From assembly GCF_002964665.1 (NCBI RefSeq), contig NZ_PQBZ01000002.1, positions 248,001 through 312,000 on the forward strand: DNA of 64,000 nucleotides. The letters run 5' to 3'. The position numbers were made by a program, and so were the translations under genes. Positions 29,291-40,082 of this stretch are shown here, in pieces (position 1 is the stretch's first letter; each line of letters opens with the position of its first letter). The notes beneath the pieces are model-generated. The model made no database searches. It saw nothing but the letters and a program-made list of their open reading frames with translations, and had not been told where the DNA came from. This stretch comes from Pseudoalteromonas sp. T1lg23B. Its GTDB lineage: Bacteria > Pseudomonadota > Gammaproteobacteria > Enterobacterales > Alteromonadaceae.

Positions 29291-30161
29291 GTGGCTTTTT
29301 CCTTGTGATAGACCAAGTCTCGAAACAGGCTGCACTGATCACCAGTAACCCGCCTAACAAGGTCATTATTGTTGGTTTTTCTGCCAACAGCATAAAGGCC
29401 AATAGCGTCCCGTACAAGGGTTGCAAACAAGAAATTAATCCAGCGGTTGTGGCCGATAAATGCTTTAAGCTGCTAGCAAACAGCGCATGCGGGATTGCTG
29501 TAAATACGGCTCCTGCTAATAAAATGTAGTACACATCTTGGCTCGGCAGCGCACTTGGCTCAACTTCAACGAACGCTGCTAACATCACACACGCTGTGAG
29601 TGTTTGATAAAACATCGTATGCGGACCACTATAGGAGGCGAAAAAGCGCTTTTGTAGTAGGTTACGGGTCGCAAACAGAGCACCAGAAAAGATACCCGTG
29701 ATAATCCCCAGCGTCACTTGATTACCAATGCTTGCCTCGGGAATGAGCAAATAAATACCAAACAATACAATCAGTGCACTGATGACGTCTTTGCTTTTAA
29801 TGCTCTGTTTGGTGAATAAAGGCTCCAAAAATACCGTGATCACCGGATAGGTAAAAAACGCGATGATCCCAGTGGCAATCCCCGCCATTTGCATACCTGC
29901 GAAGTAGGTAACCCAATGAAGGCCAACCACAACACCTAGCAGTACAGCAATAAGATAGTCACGGCCGTTTGCCAAACGCAGTTTCTTGCCGCTGAGCTTA
30001 AGCAGTGCTGCCAATACCACAAAAGCCACGCCCGTACGGTACACGGTGATATCCAGCGCTGATAAGTTAATTAATTTAGAAAACAGCGCGGTACCACCAA
30101 ACAGCAACACGGCGATGTGAAGGTAGATAAGTGAAGTTTGCTCTGGGCGCATGGTGAACAT
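29256..30161 (-). CDS. EamA/DMT family transporter
   Basis: Inner-membrane permease of the drug/metabolite superfamily. It has 301 residues with ten hydrophobic segments in two EamA repeats and begins MFTMRPEQTSLIYLHIAVLL. The first repeat has LINLSALDITVYRTGVAF and the second includes LKHLSATTAGLISCLQPLYG, a typical DMT pattern. The substrate is unknown. The 3' end overlaps the GDPD gene, so the two probably form an operon; transport of a phosphodiester product is conceivable but unproven. An ATG at 30152 is an alternative start. Confidence 0.9.
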   Translation of the reverse strand: MFTMRPEQTSLIYLHIAVLLFGGTALFSKLINLSALDITVYRTGVAFVVLAALLKLSGKKLRLANGRDYLIAVLLGVVVGLHWVTYFAGMQMAGIATGIIAFFTYPVITVFLEPLFTKQSIKSKDVISALIVLFGIYLLIPEASIGNQVTLGIITGIFSGALFATRNLLQKRFFASYSGPHTMFYQTLTACVMLAAFVEVEPSALPSQDVYYILLAGAVFTAIPHALFASSLKHLSATTAGLISCLQPLYGTLLAFMLLAEKPTIMTLLGGLLVISAACFETWSITRKKPHASIRASGCQR

Positions 30162-30329
30162 CGTTTAGTTTCAATGGGTGGGCAGTGTACCATGTGGACA
30201 AGAAAAAGTGCTTGTCAATCTAATGAAACTGACTCGCCACGCGTTAAATAAAACTTTCATGCCCTGTCCCTGTCTCATTAGCGGGTTTTGGGTTAAAATA
30301 ACAACATAACTCAATTAACAAGTTAGTGA

Positions 30330-32810
30330 ATGTCAAAACAGGATCCTCATCTCAGTCGAGAGCAAGATAAATACGAAAACCCAGTACCTAGTCGCGAATT
30401 TATATTAGAGCACATTAAAACTGCCGACAAAGCGACCACCTTTAGTCAACTCTGTAATAGCCTCAATGTGTTGGATGATGAACGTCAAATCGCGTTTAAG
30501 CGTCGTCTACGTGCTATGGAGCGTGACGGACAGCTACATTTCAACAAATTCAAGCGTTATGTTATTCCAACCGATGATGGGTTGGTGAAAGGACGCGTAA
30601 TAGGCCATCGCGATGGCTTTGGCTTTTTAGCTGTAGAAGGCGAAGAGAAAGACTGGTTTATCGCCAAACACCAGATGAACTCTGTGTTACATGGTGACAT
30701 TGTGTTGGCAAAAGCTGCCAGCCGTGGTTCGGGTGGTAAGGTTGAGGCACGTATTGTTCGAGTACTTGAGGCTGAACGGACACCTATTGTTGGGCGTTAC
30801 TTTGTCGAACATGGTACTTCGGTTGTGGTACCGGAAGATCCGCGCATTACGCAGGATATTATCATTCTTCCTGGTAGTGAGAATGGCGCGCGACACAACC
30901 AAATGGTGCAAGTACAGATCACGCAAAGCCCCACTCGACAAATGAACGCGGTGGGTAAAGTGATAGAAGTACTTGGTGAACACATGGCCCCGGGTATGGA
31001 AATTGAAGTTGCGCTGCGTAACCATGATATTCCACATATTTGGCCCGAAGCGGTATTGGCTCAGGTTGCTGTTCATGGTGAAGAAGTTGCGGAGGCGGAT
31101 AAACAAGGTCGAGTGGACTTAAGAGACTTACCCTTAATCACTATAGATGGTGAAGATGCCCGTGACTTTGACGATGCGGTCTATTGTGAGCGTAAAGAAT
31201 CAGGTGGCTGGCGTTTATGGGTGGCAATAGCAGATGTCTCTCATTATGTCCCTAAGGGAAGTGCGCTTGATAGGGAAGCGATAGAGCGCGGTAACTCGGT
31301 ATACTTTCCTGAACAAGTGATCCCTATGTTGCCTAAGGTCTTGTCTAACGGTTTATGTTCACTTAACCCTGAAGTTGACCGCTTATGTATGGTGGCAGAA
31401 ATGACGGTCTCACAGGACGGTCACTTATCTGGCTATCGGTTCTTTGAAGCGGTCATGAATTCTCACGCTAGAATGACTTACACCAAGGTGCATGCCATTT
31501 TACAAGGGGATGAACTCTTACGTGAGCAATATGCCTCGTTAGTACCACACCTGACTGATTTACAACAAATGTATATGGCACTTAAGTCAGCAAGGCAAAT
31601 CCGTGGTGCTATAGAATTTGAAACCACGGAAACTCGGTTTGTATTTAACGCGCATCGTAAGATTGAGTCCATCGTGCCTTTGGTTCGTAATGATGCCCAT
31701 AAGCTGATTGAAGAATGTATGATCTTGGCTAACGTGTCGGCGGCAAAATTACTTGAAAAGCATGAAGCCAGTGCTCTGTATCGCGTTCATGACGAACCAG
31801 ATCAGGAAAAGTTAAGCCATTTCAGGCAGTTTTTAAATGATTTAGGCATTGAAAGCTTGCTGCCAAATGATCCGTCGCCATTAGAATTGACCGCAGCTTT
31901 GAATCAGCTAGGTGAACGACCAGAGCAAGAGCTGATCCAAACCATGCTGCTTCGTTCAATGAAACAGGCGGTCTATCAACCGGATAACATTGGTCACTAC
32001 GGGCTGGCGCTGGATGCCTATGCACACTTTACGTCCCCAATTCGTCGTTATCCTGATCTAGTGGTTCACAGAGCCATTAAAGGCATCTTGAACAAACAGG
32101 GGCACAGCACTTCAGGTGCTTATGTGTATGACAACGATGAAGTGGACCAGCTGGGTGAGCAATGTTCAACCACAGAACGTCGAGCAGATGACGCGACCCG
32201 AGAGGTGGCAGACTGGCTTAAATGTGAGTTTATGCAAGATCACGTTGGGGATGAATTTACTGGGGTTGTATCGTCAGTGACAACATTTGGTTTATTTGTT
32301 CGCCTCGATGACTTGCAAATTGATGGCATGATCCATATTTCCAGTTTGGGACAAGAATATTTTCATTTTGACGGAGCCAAGCATTGTTTGGTTGGAGAGC
32401 ATAGCCGTCAGGTATATCGTTTAGGCGATAAATTAAAAGTGGCGGTGGCGTCGGTGAGCTTGGACGATCGGCGTATCAACTTAGCGATGGCTGGGGAGCA
32501 GTTACCAGATCGCTATGCAAGGCGTCGCAACAAATCTGCCAAGTCAGAAGATAAACCAGCACTGAGTAGTGTAAGGGCTCAGTTGAAGGCGGGTAAAATC
32601 CCCACGAAGGGAGATACCGACACGGATAGAAAAGGCGAGCGAAAGCCTCAAAAGGGTAAAAAAACGACGCCAAAGGGTAAACTCAAAAAAGCTAAGAAAG
32701 CAGCGGCTGAGTTGCCAAAGGGAAAAGCCAAGACAAAAGCCAAAAAAAGTAAGGCGAAAAGGCCGGGTAAGAACGCGAGAAAACGCGGCAATAATAGCTC
32801 TGGAGCATAA
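30330..32810 (+). CDS. rnr: Ribonuclease R
   Basis: 3'-5' exoribonuclease that degrades structured RNA and takes part in trans-translation and rRNA quality control. It has 826 residues. The N-terminal winged helix and cold-shock domains come first, then the RNB catalytic domain with [18 protein letters not shown] (metal-binding Asp residues). An S1 domain follows ([21 protein letters not shown]), with a long Lys-rich tail. The length is normal. It is followed after five bases by rlmB, the usual rnr-rlmB pair. Confidence 0.97.
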   Translation: MSKQDPHLSREQDKYENPVPSREFILEHIKTADKATTFSQLCNSLNVLDDERQIAFKRRLRAMERDGQLHFNKFKRYVIPTDDGLVKGRVIGHRDGFGFLAVEGEEKDWFIAKHQMNSVLHGDIVLAKAASRGSGGKVEARIVRVLEAERTPIVGRYFVEHGTSVVVPEDPRITQDIIILPGSENGARHNQMVQVQITQSPTRQMNAVGKVIEVLGEHMAPGMEIEVALRNHDIPHIWPEAVLAQVAVHGEEVAEADKQGRVDLRDLPLITIDGEDARDFDDAVYCERKESGGWRLWVAIADVSHYVPKGSALDREAIERGNSVYFPEQVIPMLPKVLSNGLCSLNPEVDRLCMVAEMTVSQDGHLSGYRFFEAVMNSHARMTYTKVHAILQGDELLREQYASLVPHLTDLQQMYMALKSARQIRGAIEFETTETRFVFNAHRKIESIVPLVRNDAHKLIEECMILANVSAAKLLEKHEASALYRVHDEPDQEKLSHFRQFLNDLGIESLLPNDPSPLELTAALNQLGERPEQELIQTMLLRSMKQAVYQPDNIGHYGLALDAYAHFTSPIRRYPDLVVHRAIKGILNKQGHSTSGAYVYDNDEVDQLGEQCSTTERRADDATREVADWLKCEFMQDHVGDEFTGVVSSVTTFGLFVRLDDLQIDGMIHISSLGQEYFHFDGAKHCLVGEHSRQVYRLGDKLKVAVASVSLDDRRINLAMAGEQLPDRYARRRNKSAKSEDKPALSSVRAQLKAGKIPTKGDTDTDRKGERKPQKGKKTTPKGKLKKAKKAAAELPKGKAKTKAKKSKAKRPGKNARKRGNNSSGA

Positions 32811-32815
32811 CAAAG

Positions 32816-33556
32816 GTGAGTAACGAATTAATTTTTGGGTTTCATTCAATTGAAGCGATTTTAGCGAAGGAACCCGAGCGCTTTTTAGAAATATACGCGC
32901 TAAAAGGACGTGAAGATAAACGCTTAAATCCATTGATCAACGAAGCGCGAAAGTTTGGTATTTCAGTGCAGTTTATGCAAAGAAAGGCGCTGGATAACAA
33001 AGCCAATGGTGAGCAGCATCAAGGGATCATCGCCAATGTAAAAGCAGCACGCACATACAGCGAGCGAGATCTGGACGAAATTTTAGCCAGAGAGTCTACA
33101 CCCTTTTTCTTAGTGCTAGATGGCGTTACCGACCCACACAATTTGGGCGCGTGCTTGCGTAGTGCGGATGCGGCGGGTGTGCACGCGGTGATTGTGCCAA
33201 AAGACAAGTCAGCCAAACTCAATGGCACGGCACGTAAAGTAGCTTGTGGTGCGGCAGAAACCGTCCCTCTTATTCAAGTAACCAATCTAGCACGTACACT
33301 TCGTGATATTAAGGAAGCTGGTGTATGGGTGGCGGGGACCGCAGGTGAAACAGACACGGGTGTGTTTGATGCTAGCCTAACAGGGCCTATCGCCATTGTG
33401 ATGGGGGCAGAAGGAGATGGTATGCGCCGTTTAACGAGGGAGCACTGTGATATTTTGGTGAAAATTCCAATGGTTGGGACGGTGTCGAGTTTGAACGTGT
33501 CGGTCGCGACCGGGATCTGCTTGTTCGAAGTGCTCAGGCAACGTAGCGCGTTGTAG
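32816..33556 (+). CDS. rlmB: 23S rRNA Gm2251 2'-O-methyltransferase RlmB
   Basis: SpoU-family methyltransferase that modifies G2251 in the 23S rRNA P loop. It has 246 residues, with an N-terminal substrate-binding domain ([13 protein letters not shown]) and the knotted SPOUT domain with [29 protein letters not shown] and [18 protein letters not shown]. The GTG start lies five bases after the rnr stop, and a strong terminator follows. Confidence 0.96.
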   Translation: MSNELIFGFHSIEAILAKEPERFLEIYALKGREDKRLNPLINEARKFGISVQFMQRKALDNKANGEQHQGIIANVKAARTYSERDLDEILARESTPFFLVLDGVTDPHNLGACLRSADAAGVHAVIVPKDKSAKLNGTARKVACGAAETVPLIQVTNLARTLRDIKEAGVWVAGTAGETDTGVFDASLTGPIAIVMGAEGDGMRRLTREHCDILVKIPMVGTVSSLNVSVATGICLFEVLRQRSAL

Positions 33557-33591
33557 TAATACAGCCTAGGCGAAATGCGACAAACAGCTAG

Positions 33592-33621
33592 AAAAGCGCA
33601 GTGATGACTGCGCTTTTTTTT
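33592..33621 (+). terminator. Terminator of rnr-rlmB
   Basis: AAAAGCGCAGT (33592-33602), loop GATG, ACTGCGCTTTT (33607-33617) and further T. It also faces the end of yjjG on the other strand and may be bidirectional. Confidence 0.9.
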
Positions 33622-33639
33622 GTTTCATGTTTTATGGAG

Positions 33640-34320
33640 TTAATGGTCTGTTCCTAAAATAGCCTCTAACTCCATCAGCGATTGCACCGTATATGTGGGC
33701 TTTACGCCCTCTGGGCAGGTTTTTCCCGGGTGCTGTAACCAACAACTATCAATGCCAAACTGGTTGGCCCCCAGAATATCGCTGCTGGGGGTATCCCCTA
33801 CCATAAGGACTTTGTTTTTATCTGGATTGCCCAACAAGGACAGTGTGTGGGCGAAAATATAAGGGTCTGGTTTGGCTGTACCTACTAATTCAGATATTAC
33901 TAAACAGTCAAAGCAATCACTGAGCCCTGTATGTGCCAAGCGCTTCTCTTGCAAAGCCGCGAAGCCATTGGTGATAATGCCAAGCGTTGCTTTGCCTTTT
34001 AGATGGGCTAACAGGCTGCGTGCACCGGGTAAAGGTTCACAAATACTGGCCATGGATTCTAAAAAGCCTTCATTCAAAACACATGCCGGCACCTTCAGGC
34101 GTTCTGCCCATTTGGAAAAACGGGTGACTTGTAGGGTTTTTGCATCAATGCGACCTGCTTGATAGTCAAGCCAAAGTGGCGCATTAACATCTTGATATTC
34201 TTTATGATCTTGCTCAGTAAACTCAATGTCATATTGTGCGAACAGGGTTTTTAAGCCGAGAAACGCATTGAAGCTAAATAGAGTCTCGTCAGCGTCGAAT
34301 AGGATATGACTATACTTCAT
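33640..34320 (-). CDS. yjjG: HAD phosphatase YjjG (pyrimidine 5'-nucleotidase)
   Basis: House-cleaning nucleotidase; E. coli YjjG acts on dUMP, dTMP and non-canonical pyrimidine nucleotides. It has 226 residues from the ATG at 34320, beginning MKYSHILFDADETLFSF with the HAD nucleophile motif DxDxT. Later motifs are LGIITNGFAALQEKRL and a motif with VMVGDTPSSDILGA. Upstream in-frame codons to 34416 lie inside yjjX and are not part of the family. The start overlaps the yjjX stop by 11 bases, so the two are coupled. Confidence 0.93.
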   Translation of the reverse strand: MKYSHILFDADETLFSFNAFLGLKTLFAQYDIEFTEQDHKEYQDVNAPLWLDYQAGRIDAKTLQVTRFSKWAERLKVPACVLNEGFLESMASICEPLPGARSLLAHLKGKATLGIITNGFAALQEKRLAHTGLSDCFDCLVISELVGTAKPDPYIFAHTLSLLGNPDKNKVLMVGDTPSSDILGANQFGIDSCWLQHPGKTCPEGVKPTYTVQSLMELEAILGTDH

Positions 34321-34876
34321 TGCAAGTATCTTGTTTTGTGTACAAATTAGGGTGTAAAAAAGGCGCCATAGCCAGCGTAAGAGCCTGAGTATAAGTACTT
34401 TCACGGGTTGCGACATGGTTAGTTAACAAACCAATTGCTCCCCCTTTTTGTTTGATGTTGGTGGTATTAAACACACGGTCCATCACTGGGCCTAATTCTT
34501 CTCCAGCCACAAGTGCGTCATAAATAGGTTGAGGTAGGGGTAAATTACTGCTGCGATTCACACTGGTGTATTGCGCGTTGGCTATGACCACGTAGGCGAA
34601 GGTGGCTGGTCCATAACTGAATTGATGAGCCCCGCCTTCCATCGCGCAATAAAAATCGGCTTGATGGTGTTGCTGTAAGTAACTCACGCGGTTTTGTGCG
34701 CCTAGACGTGTTTCGTCTTCGCCAAGAGGCTGCTCAGGTACGCCACTGGGGGCATGTAAGCCTGTGCATTCAACCTGATGGTCTGGGAAATAACCCTGAA
34801 TAACGTGTTTTGCGGCGCTTATTTTCACTGGGTTTTTAGACCCTACCAGCACTTTCAAAGTCTTATTTTGTGCCAT
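34310..34876 (-). CDS. yjjX: Inosine/xanthosine triphosphatase YjjX
   Basis: Removes ITP and XTP from the nucleotide pool. It has 188 residues starting MAQNKTLKVLVGSKNPVKISAAK. Family features include HAPSGVPEQPLGEDETRLGAQNR, YCAMEGG and an RESTYTQALTLAMAPF C-terminal segment. The ATG at 34876 has GGGAG upstream; a GTG lies one codon earlier. It forms a two-gene unit with yjjG, both guarding against abnormal nucleotides. Confidence 0.93.
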   Translation of the reverse strand: MAQNKTLKVLVGSKNPVKISAAKHVIQGYFPDHQVECTGLHAPSGVPEQPLGEDETRLGAQNRVSYLQQHHQADFYCAMEGGAHQFSYGPATFAYVVIANAQYTSVNRSSNLPLPQPIYDALVAGEELGPVMDRVFNTTNIKQKGGAIGLLTNHVATRESTYTQALTLAMAPFLHPNLYTKQDTCNEV

Positions 34877-34942
34877 CACTTACTCCCTACAACGGCAAAA
34901 AAGAGGGAAGTTAGTGTAAGTTGCACGAGGTGAGCAAGCAAG

Positions 34943-35842
34943 TTAAATAGGTAAGTCTACGGGTGCCATATTCTCAAGTGCACGTTTTTTCACCAGTAAG
35001 TCTTTAATCAGTGGTGTCAGCACCAGTTCCATCGCTAAACCCATTTTCCCTCCGGGAACGACAAGGGTGTTCATGCGAGACATAAAGCTGCCGTCAATCA
35101 TTTGTAAGTAATAAGGAAAGTCTACGTCATCAATGCCACGAAAGCGGATCACCACAAAGCTTTCATCCAGTGACGGAATGTCTTTGGCACTGAATGGGTT
35201 GGAAGTATCTACCGTGGGGACGCGTTGGAAATTAATATGGGTACGTGAAAACTGCGGAGTAATATGATTAATGTAATCATCCATACTGCGCACGATAGAT
35301 GTCATCACGGCCTCTCTTGAGTGACCGCGCTCATTCGTATCGCGAATAAGCTTTTGGATCCACTCAAGGTTAATGATAGGCACCATGCCAATCAGCAAAT
35401 CGACATGTTTGGCGACATCATGGTCTTCTGTTACCACACCGCCATGTAGCCCTTCATAGAAAAGTACGTCAGTATTGGGTTCCAAATCTTGATAGGGTGT
35501 AAAGGTGCCAGGTAACTGATTATAAGGCACGGCGTCGTCAAAGGTGTGCAAGTAGCGTCTTATTTTGCCATCGCCATGTTCTGCATAACGGCTAAAAAGC
35601 TCTTCTAGTGCCGCAAAGTCATTCGCTTCTTGGCCGAAGTAGCTGATGTGTTTACCCTCTTGTAAGGCTTCGCGTTTGAGTTTATCCATTTCAGGGCGGG
35701 TGTAGCGATGAAAACTATCTCCTTCAATAAATGCGGCGTTTGCACTTAAGCTGCGAAATATATGTTTTATTGCGTTGGTAGTCGTTGTGGTACCTGCCCC
35801 TGAGCTACCAGTAATAGCTATAATTGGGTGTTTTTGGGACAT
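34943..35842 (-). CDS. prkB: Phosphoribulokinase-like protein PrkB
   Basis: P-loop kinase of the phosphoribulokinase/uridine kinase family. It has 299 residues with Walker A GSSGAGTTTTT and then FIEGDSFHRYTRPEMD, RRYLHTFDDAVPYNQLPGTF and DVLFYEGLHGG. This matches the heterotroph PrkB type rather than the Calvin-cycle enzymes; its physiological substrate is not established. There is no Rubisco gene nearby. It precedes yjjX in the same direction with a 66-bp gap. Confidence 0.88.
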   Translation of the reverse strand: MSQKHPIIAITGSSGAGTTTTTNAIKHIFRSLSANAAFIEGDSFHRYTRPEMDKLKREALQEGKHISYFGQEANDFAALEELFSRYAEHGDGKIRRYLHTFDDAVPYNQLPGTFTPYQDLEPNTDVLFYEGLHGGVVTEDHDVAKHVDLLIGMVPIINLEWIQKLIRDTNERGHSREAVMTSIVRSMDDYINHITPQFSRTHINFQRVPTVDTSNPFSAKDIPSLDESFVVIRFRGIDDVDFPYYLQMIDGSFMSRMNTLVVPGGKMGLAMELVLTPLIKDLLVKKRALENMAPVDLPI

Positions 35843-35974
35843 AGTGACGCCTCTGAATTCTCAAAATATTAACAAAAAGGTTAAATTCGATTGTTACTCG
35901 AAGCGACGCGAATAGCAAGTTTTGTGGTTTAATGTGCAACTCAGTATGATAGAAGAAAAACAAAAAGGACCATA

Positions 35975-36838
35975 ATGAAAGTATCTATACCACTTGTTGG
36001 CTGCATATTGGCAACCGTCACTCTAACTTCACAAGCGGCAATGCCGAAAAGCCAAATTCTGTTGGCCAGTGAAGTGGCAGGTTCAATAAAAGTAACCTCG
36101 TTAACATCAGATGACAGTTATCACAATCAGCCTTTGGTCACCGATAAAGGGGTATATTTTACTCAGGAAGTTACAGCAACACAGAATGCCCAAACGGACT
36201 TATTTTTTTACGAGTTTGCCAGCAAACAAAGCCGTAACTTAACAAACAGTTCGGTATCAGAGTTTTCACCGACACTCTATCCTCATGGAGAAGGGCTTTC
36301 GAGCGTGGTTGTGGAGCCAGACGGCAAACAAAAGCTCTGGTTTTATCCATTTGATGAACAGAAAACCCCTGAACGTATTTTCGATCATATCGAGCCTGTT
36401 GGGTATCATGCTTGGGGCCAAGATCAAGATCTCATTATGTTTATTCTCGGTGAACCTCATACCCTGCAGTACGCCGATCTTACAGGTCATTTGCCCACAA
36501 AAGTTGCTAAAGATATAGGCCGTACGTTGGCATACAATGAGGCAAAGAATCTATATTCGTTTACTCACCAAAAAAATGGTCAGCAATGGTTTGCTAGCTT
36601 TTCGGTAAAAACACAACAGGTAACGGATCACTTTGTGATGCCTGAAGGGGTACAAGACTACACCTGGTTGGATGATAAAAATGTGGCGTATGCGATCGGT
36701 AATCGTGTTTATATGCGCGACTTCACCGCACCAAAAGCGGTGTCACAATGGCATAATTTGAGCCCATATTGTGATACCAACATTTCCCGCTTGAGCTACA
36801 AGCACGGTAAGTTGGCTTTTGTTTGCGATAAATCATAA
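35975..36838 (+). CDS. Exported TolB/WD40-like beta-propeller protein of unknown function
   Basis: Protein of 287 residues with a signal peptide (VGCILATVTLTSQA). The mature part shows repeated short strand segments such as HNQPLVTDKGVYFTQE, DLFFYEFASKQSRNLTN and EFSPTLYPHGEGLSSVVVEP, like TolB-type propeller blades. It lacks a catalytic domain. I do not recognise it as a named gene. It lies between the divergent prkB and galE. Confidence 0.75.
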   Translation: MKVSIPLVGCILATVTLTSQAAMPKSQILLASEVAGSIKVTSLTSDDSYHNQPLVTDKGVYFTQEVTATQNAQTDLFFYEFASKQSRNLTNSSVSEFSPTLYPHGEGLSSVVVEPDGKQKLWFYPFDEQKTPERIFDHIEPVGYHAWGQDQDLIMFILGEPHTLQYADLTGHLPTKVAKDIGRTLAYNEAKNLYSFTHQKNGQQWFASFSVKTQQVTDHFVMPEGVQDYTWLDDKNVAYAIGNRVYMRDFTAPKAVSQWHNLSPYCDTNISRLSYKHGKLAFVCDKS

Positions 36839-36907
36839 TTACCCCTGTAAAACTGGGGCAATTACGCTAAAATAGCGGGCTGTTTGTTAGGATTGAGAGA
36901 AAGTAGT

Positions 36908-37924
36908 ATGAGTATATTGGTAACAGGTGGTGCGGGGTATATCGGCTCACATACGGTACTTGAATTATTACAACGTGGGGAAGAGGTTGTAGTGATTGAT
37001 AATTTAAGTAACGCCTCACAAGAGTCGTTGGCGCGTGTTGCAAAGCTTACTGGCAAGTCGGTGAGCTTTCATCAGGGTGATATTTTAGATAAAGCGTTTC
37101 TTGATGGGGTATTTTCCCGCTACGATATTAGCCAAGTAATTCACTTTGCTGGTTTAAAAGCCGTAGGCGAGTCGGTGCGCAAACCCATTGAATACTACCA
37201 AGTGAATGTACAAGGTACATTGACGCTACTAGATGCAATGCGAGATGCCGGCGTGTTTAAGCTGGTATTTAGTTCATCAGCAACGGTGTATGGCGACCCA
37301 ACAAGTTTACCAATCCGCGAAGACTTCCCAGTCGGTGGCACAACTAATCCTTATGGTACTTCTAAGCTGATGGTTGAAATGGTACTGCAAGATGTAGCGA
37401 AATCCGATGAACGTTGGGCGTTTGCGATTTTGCGCTACTTCAACCCTGTTGGAGCTCACGAGTCTGGCTTGATTGGTGAAGACCCCAATGGCATTCCCAA
37501 TAACTTACTACCATATATTGCGCAAGTGGCGGTCGGTAAGCTTGAGCAGTTAGGCGTGTTTGGCGATGACTACGACACGGTAGATGGCACTGGGGTAAGA
37601 GACTACATTCACGTGGTAGATTTAGCGGTTGGGCATTTAAAAGCGCTGGATAAACTCGATCTTCAAGCGGGCACACATATTTATAATCTTGGCACGGGTA
37701 AAGGTAACTCGGTATTTGAGATGGTCAATGCATTTGAAAAGGCTTCGGGTAAGTCAGTCCCTTACAAAGTGATGCCGCGCCGTGATGGCGATATTGCGGC
37801 ATGTTATGCTGCGCCGGAAAAAGCACAACAGGAGTTAGGCTGGCAGGCAACGCGTGACATTGACGCGATGATGCAAGATACGTGGCGTTGGCAAAGTAAT
37901 AACCCCAACGGCTATCAAGGCTAA
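36908..37924 (+). CDS. galE: UDP-glucose 4-epimerase
   Basis: Interconverts UDP-glucose and UDP-galactose for galactose use and surface polysaccharides. It has 338 residues of the SDR family: NAD site [12 protein letters not shown] at the N-terminus, YxxxK catalytic pair in [11 protein letters not shown], and [20 protein letters not shown]. The ATG at 36908 has AGAGAAAG upstream and matches the family start; an earlier start at 36884 is unlikely. It stands alone, not in a gal operon, and ends at a bidirectional hairpin shared with recG. Confidence 0.96.
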   Translation: MSILVTGGAGYIGSHTVLELLQRGEEVVVIDNLSNASQESLARVAKLTGKSVSFHQGDILDKAFLDGVFSRYDISQVIHFAGLKAVGESVRKPIEYYQVNVQGTLTLLDAMRDAGVFKLVFSSSATVYGDPTSLPIREDFPVGGTTNPYGTSKLMVEMVLQDVAKSDERWAFAILRYFNPVGAHESGLIGEDPNGIPNNLLPYIAQVAVGKLEQLGVFGDDYDTVDGTGVRDYIHVVDLAVGHLKALDKLDLQAGTHIYNLGTGKGNSVFEMVNAFEKASGKSVPYKVMPRRDGDIAACYAAPEKAQQELGWQATRDIDAMMQDTWRWQSNNPNGYQG

Positions 37925-37937
37925 TTTAAGCATTAGT

Positions 37938-37977
37938 CACTATGCAGATAATGGTAAATATGGGTATCTGCATAGTG
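37938..37977 (+). terminator. Bidirectional hairpin between galE and recG
   Basis: CACTATGCAGATA (37938-37950) pairs perfectly over 13 bp with TATCTGCATAGTG (37965-37977), loop of 14 nt. It sits between convergent genes, 13 bp after the galE stop and 5 bp from the recG stop. Confidence 0.75.
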
Positions 37978-37982
37978 TGCTT

Positions 37983-40070
37983 TTATGCCATCGCCAACTC
38001 ACTTTTAGTACCCAACCAACGGGTAATTAACGGCTCGACACAGTGAGGGTGGTCCTTCATTATCCGCAGTGCAATTGGTCTTACTTGATCGAGCAACGCC
38101 TTATCACGGTTTAAATCAGCTACTTTAAACTCGGCCAGCCCAGTTTGTTTGGTGCCCAGCACTTCACCTGGCCCACGAATTTCTAAATCTCTTTCCGCTA
38201 TGACAAAGCCATCATTGCTATCACGTAATACCCCAAGGCGCTTTTGTGCTGTCACAGACAATGGTGCGTGATAAAGTAGTAAGCAATGAGAAGCAATGGA
38301 CCCTCGACCTACACGCCCACGTAATTGATGAAGCTGCGCCAGTCCTAAACGTTCTGGATTTTCTATAATGATGAGGCTGGCATTGGGCACATCAACACCG
38401 ACTTCTATAACGGTTGTTGCAACCAGTACATCAATATCGCCGCGTTTAAAGGCCATCATGACATCTTGCTTTTCTTGCGCTTTCATTCTGCCGTGAACAA
38501 GACCTATGGTGAGCTGAGGCAATTGCTCGCTTAACTGTGCAGCGGTATCTTCTGCGGCCTGACATTGCAGCACTTCGGACTCGTCAATGAGCGTGCACAC
38601 CCAATAAACTTGGCGTTTATCATCAATGCAGGCGCTTTTTACGCGCTCTATGACTTGCTCACGACGGCTATCTGGCACGGCGACGGTGGTGATAGGCGTG
38701 CGACCTGGTGGTAATTCATCAATCACAGAGGTTTCTAAATCAGCATACGCCGTCATCGCGAGTGTGCGCGGAATAGGGGTGGCTGTCATAACCAGTTGGT
38801 GAGGGTAGCAATCGTTGAATTGACCCTTTTCACGCAGTGCTAATCGCTGGTGGACACCAAAACGATGTTGCTCATCTATGATGATCAAGGCGAGATTAAA
38901 AAACGCTACTTGTTGTTGAAACAGCGCGTGGGTGCCAACCACCATTTGTGCCTTGCCGCTGGCGATATTTTGTAAGGTACGCTCACGTTCTTTGCCTTTG
39001 GTTTTGCCTCCGAGCCAAGCGACTTCAATACCCAAATTCAAAAACCAATTACTAAAATTGATACTGTGTTGCTCGGACAGGATCTCCGTGGGTGCCATTA
39101 GCGCCACTTGGTATCCTTTGGCAATGGCCCCCAAAGCTGCCAGTGCTGCCACTAAGGTTTTACCCGAGCCCACATCCCCTTGCACCAGACGCATCATCGG
39201 ATAGGGCTGCTGTAAATCTTGCTTGATTTCTGCAACCACCCGTTGTTGTGCGTTAGTGGGCGCAAACGGTAAGTTGGCTAAAAACTCGGGCTCTAGCGTG
39301 TTATTAGGGGGTAAAGGTACGGCTTTTACTGCTTGGCCGCGATGTCTCAATTGCAGTAAACTCAGGTTTTGCGCCAACAACTCCTCAAACGCCAGCCGTT
39401 GCTGGGCGGGATGTTGGCCAAGTTCAAGTGCTGATAAATCAGTATCTTGAGGTGGTTTGTGCAATGTCAGTACCGCTTCTTTTAAACTGAGTCCAGCGGG
39501 GCGATACTGCGTTGGTAAATATTCTTCAAGTTGATATTTACGCAGCAGTTCAATTGCTTTGTCAGCGATAGCGCGAATGCTTAGTTGCTTTAAACCTTCG
39601 GTAGTCGGGTAAACGGCGGTAAGTGTTGCTAAACTTGGATCTTTTGGCTCGCTGTGGCTGTCTCGAATACTGTATTCAGGGTGGGCCATCTCCAGCCCCG
39701 CTTGACCTCGGCGGACCTCTCCGAAACAACGGATCACTTTACCCGGTGCCATGGCGTTTTTTTGTGCCGCATTAAAATTGAAAAACCGCAACGTGAGTCG
39801 ACCTGTACCATCGTTAACGTGGCAAATAAGCATACGGCGCTTGCCAAAGGTGATTTGGCTGTGTTCTATCTGTGCTTCGATACTCACATGGCTGTGCAGC
39901 ATTAACTCCGCGATGGCATAAGTCCGTGCGCGGTCTTCATAGCGAAGTGGTAAATGAAACAGCATGTCCTGCACGGTAAAGATCCCGAGCTTTGCCAATC
40001 GTTCGGCTACCTTAGGACCTACGCCTTTTAGCTCGGTGATGGGGTAGTGAGACAAATTTGGCGAAGACAT
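37983..40070 (-). CDS. recG: ATP-dependent DNA helicase RecG
   Basis: Branch-migration helicase that processes stalled forks and Holliday junctions. It has 695 residues. An N-terminal wedge domain (ELKGVGPKVAERLAKLGI) and OB fold come first, then helicase motifs: RLVQGDVGSGKTLVA (Walker A), IIDEQHRFG, TATPIPRT, and the C-terminal VATTVIEVGVDVPNAS and QLRGRVGRG. The length is normal. It lies 12 bp after trmH and is co-transcribed with it, as in the E. coli spoT-trmH-recG operon. Confidence 0.97.
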   Translation of the reverse strand: MSSPNLSHYPITELKGVGPKVAERLAKLGIFTVQDMLFHLPLRYEDRARTYAIAELMLHSHVSIEAQIEHSQITFGKRRMLICHVNDGTGRLTLRFFNFNAAQKNAMAPGKVIRCFGEVRRGQAGLEMAHPEYSIRDSHSEPKDPSLATLTAVYPTTEGLKQLSIRAIADKAIELLRKYQLEEYLPTQYRPAGLSLKEAVLTLHKPPQDTDLSALELGQHPAQQRLAFEELLAQNLSLLQLRHRGQAVKAVPLPPNNTLEPEFLANLPFAPTNAQQRVVAEIKQDLQQPYPMMRLVQGDVGSGKTLVAALAALGAIAKGYQVALMAPTEILSEQHSINFSNWFLNLGIEVAWLGGKTKGKERERTLQNIASGKAQMVVGTHALFQQQVAFFNLALIIIDEQHRFGVHQRLALREKGQFNDCYPHQLVMTATPIPRTLAMTAYADLETSVIDELPPGRTPITTVAVPDSRREQVIERVKSACIDDKRQVYWVCTLIDESEVLQCQAAEDTAAQLSEQLPQLTIGLVHGRMKAQEKQDVMMAFKRGDIDVLVATTVIEVGVDVPNASLIIIENPERLGLAQLHQLRGRVGRGSIASHCLLLYHAPLSVTAQKRLGVLRDSNDGFVIAERDLEIRGPGEVLGTKQTGLAEFKVADLNRDKALLDQVRPIALRIMKDHPHCVEPLITRWLGTKSELAMA

Positions 40071-40082
40071 GCTATTCCTTGT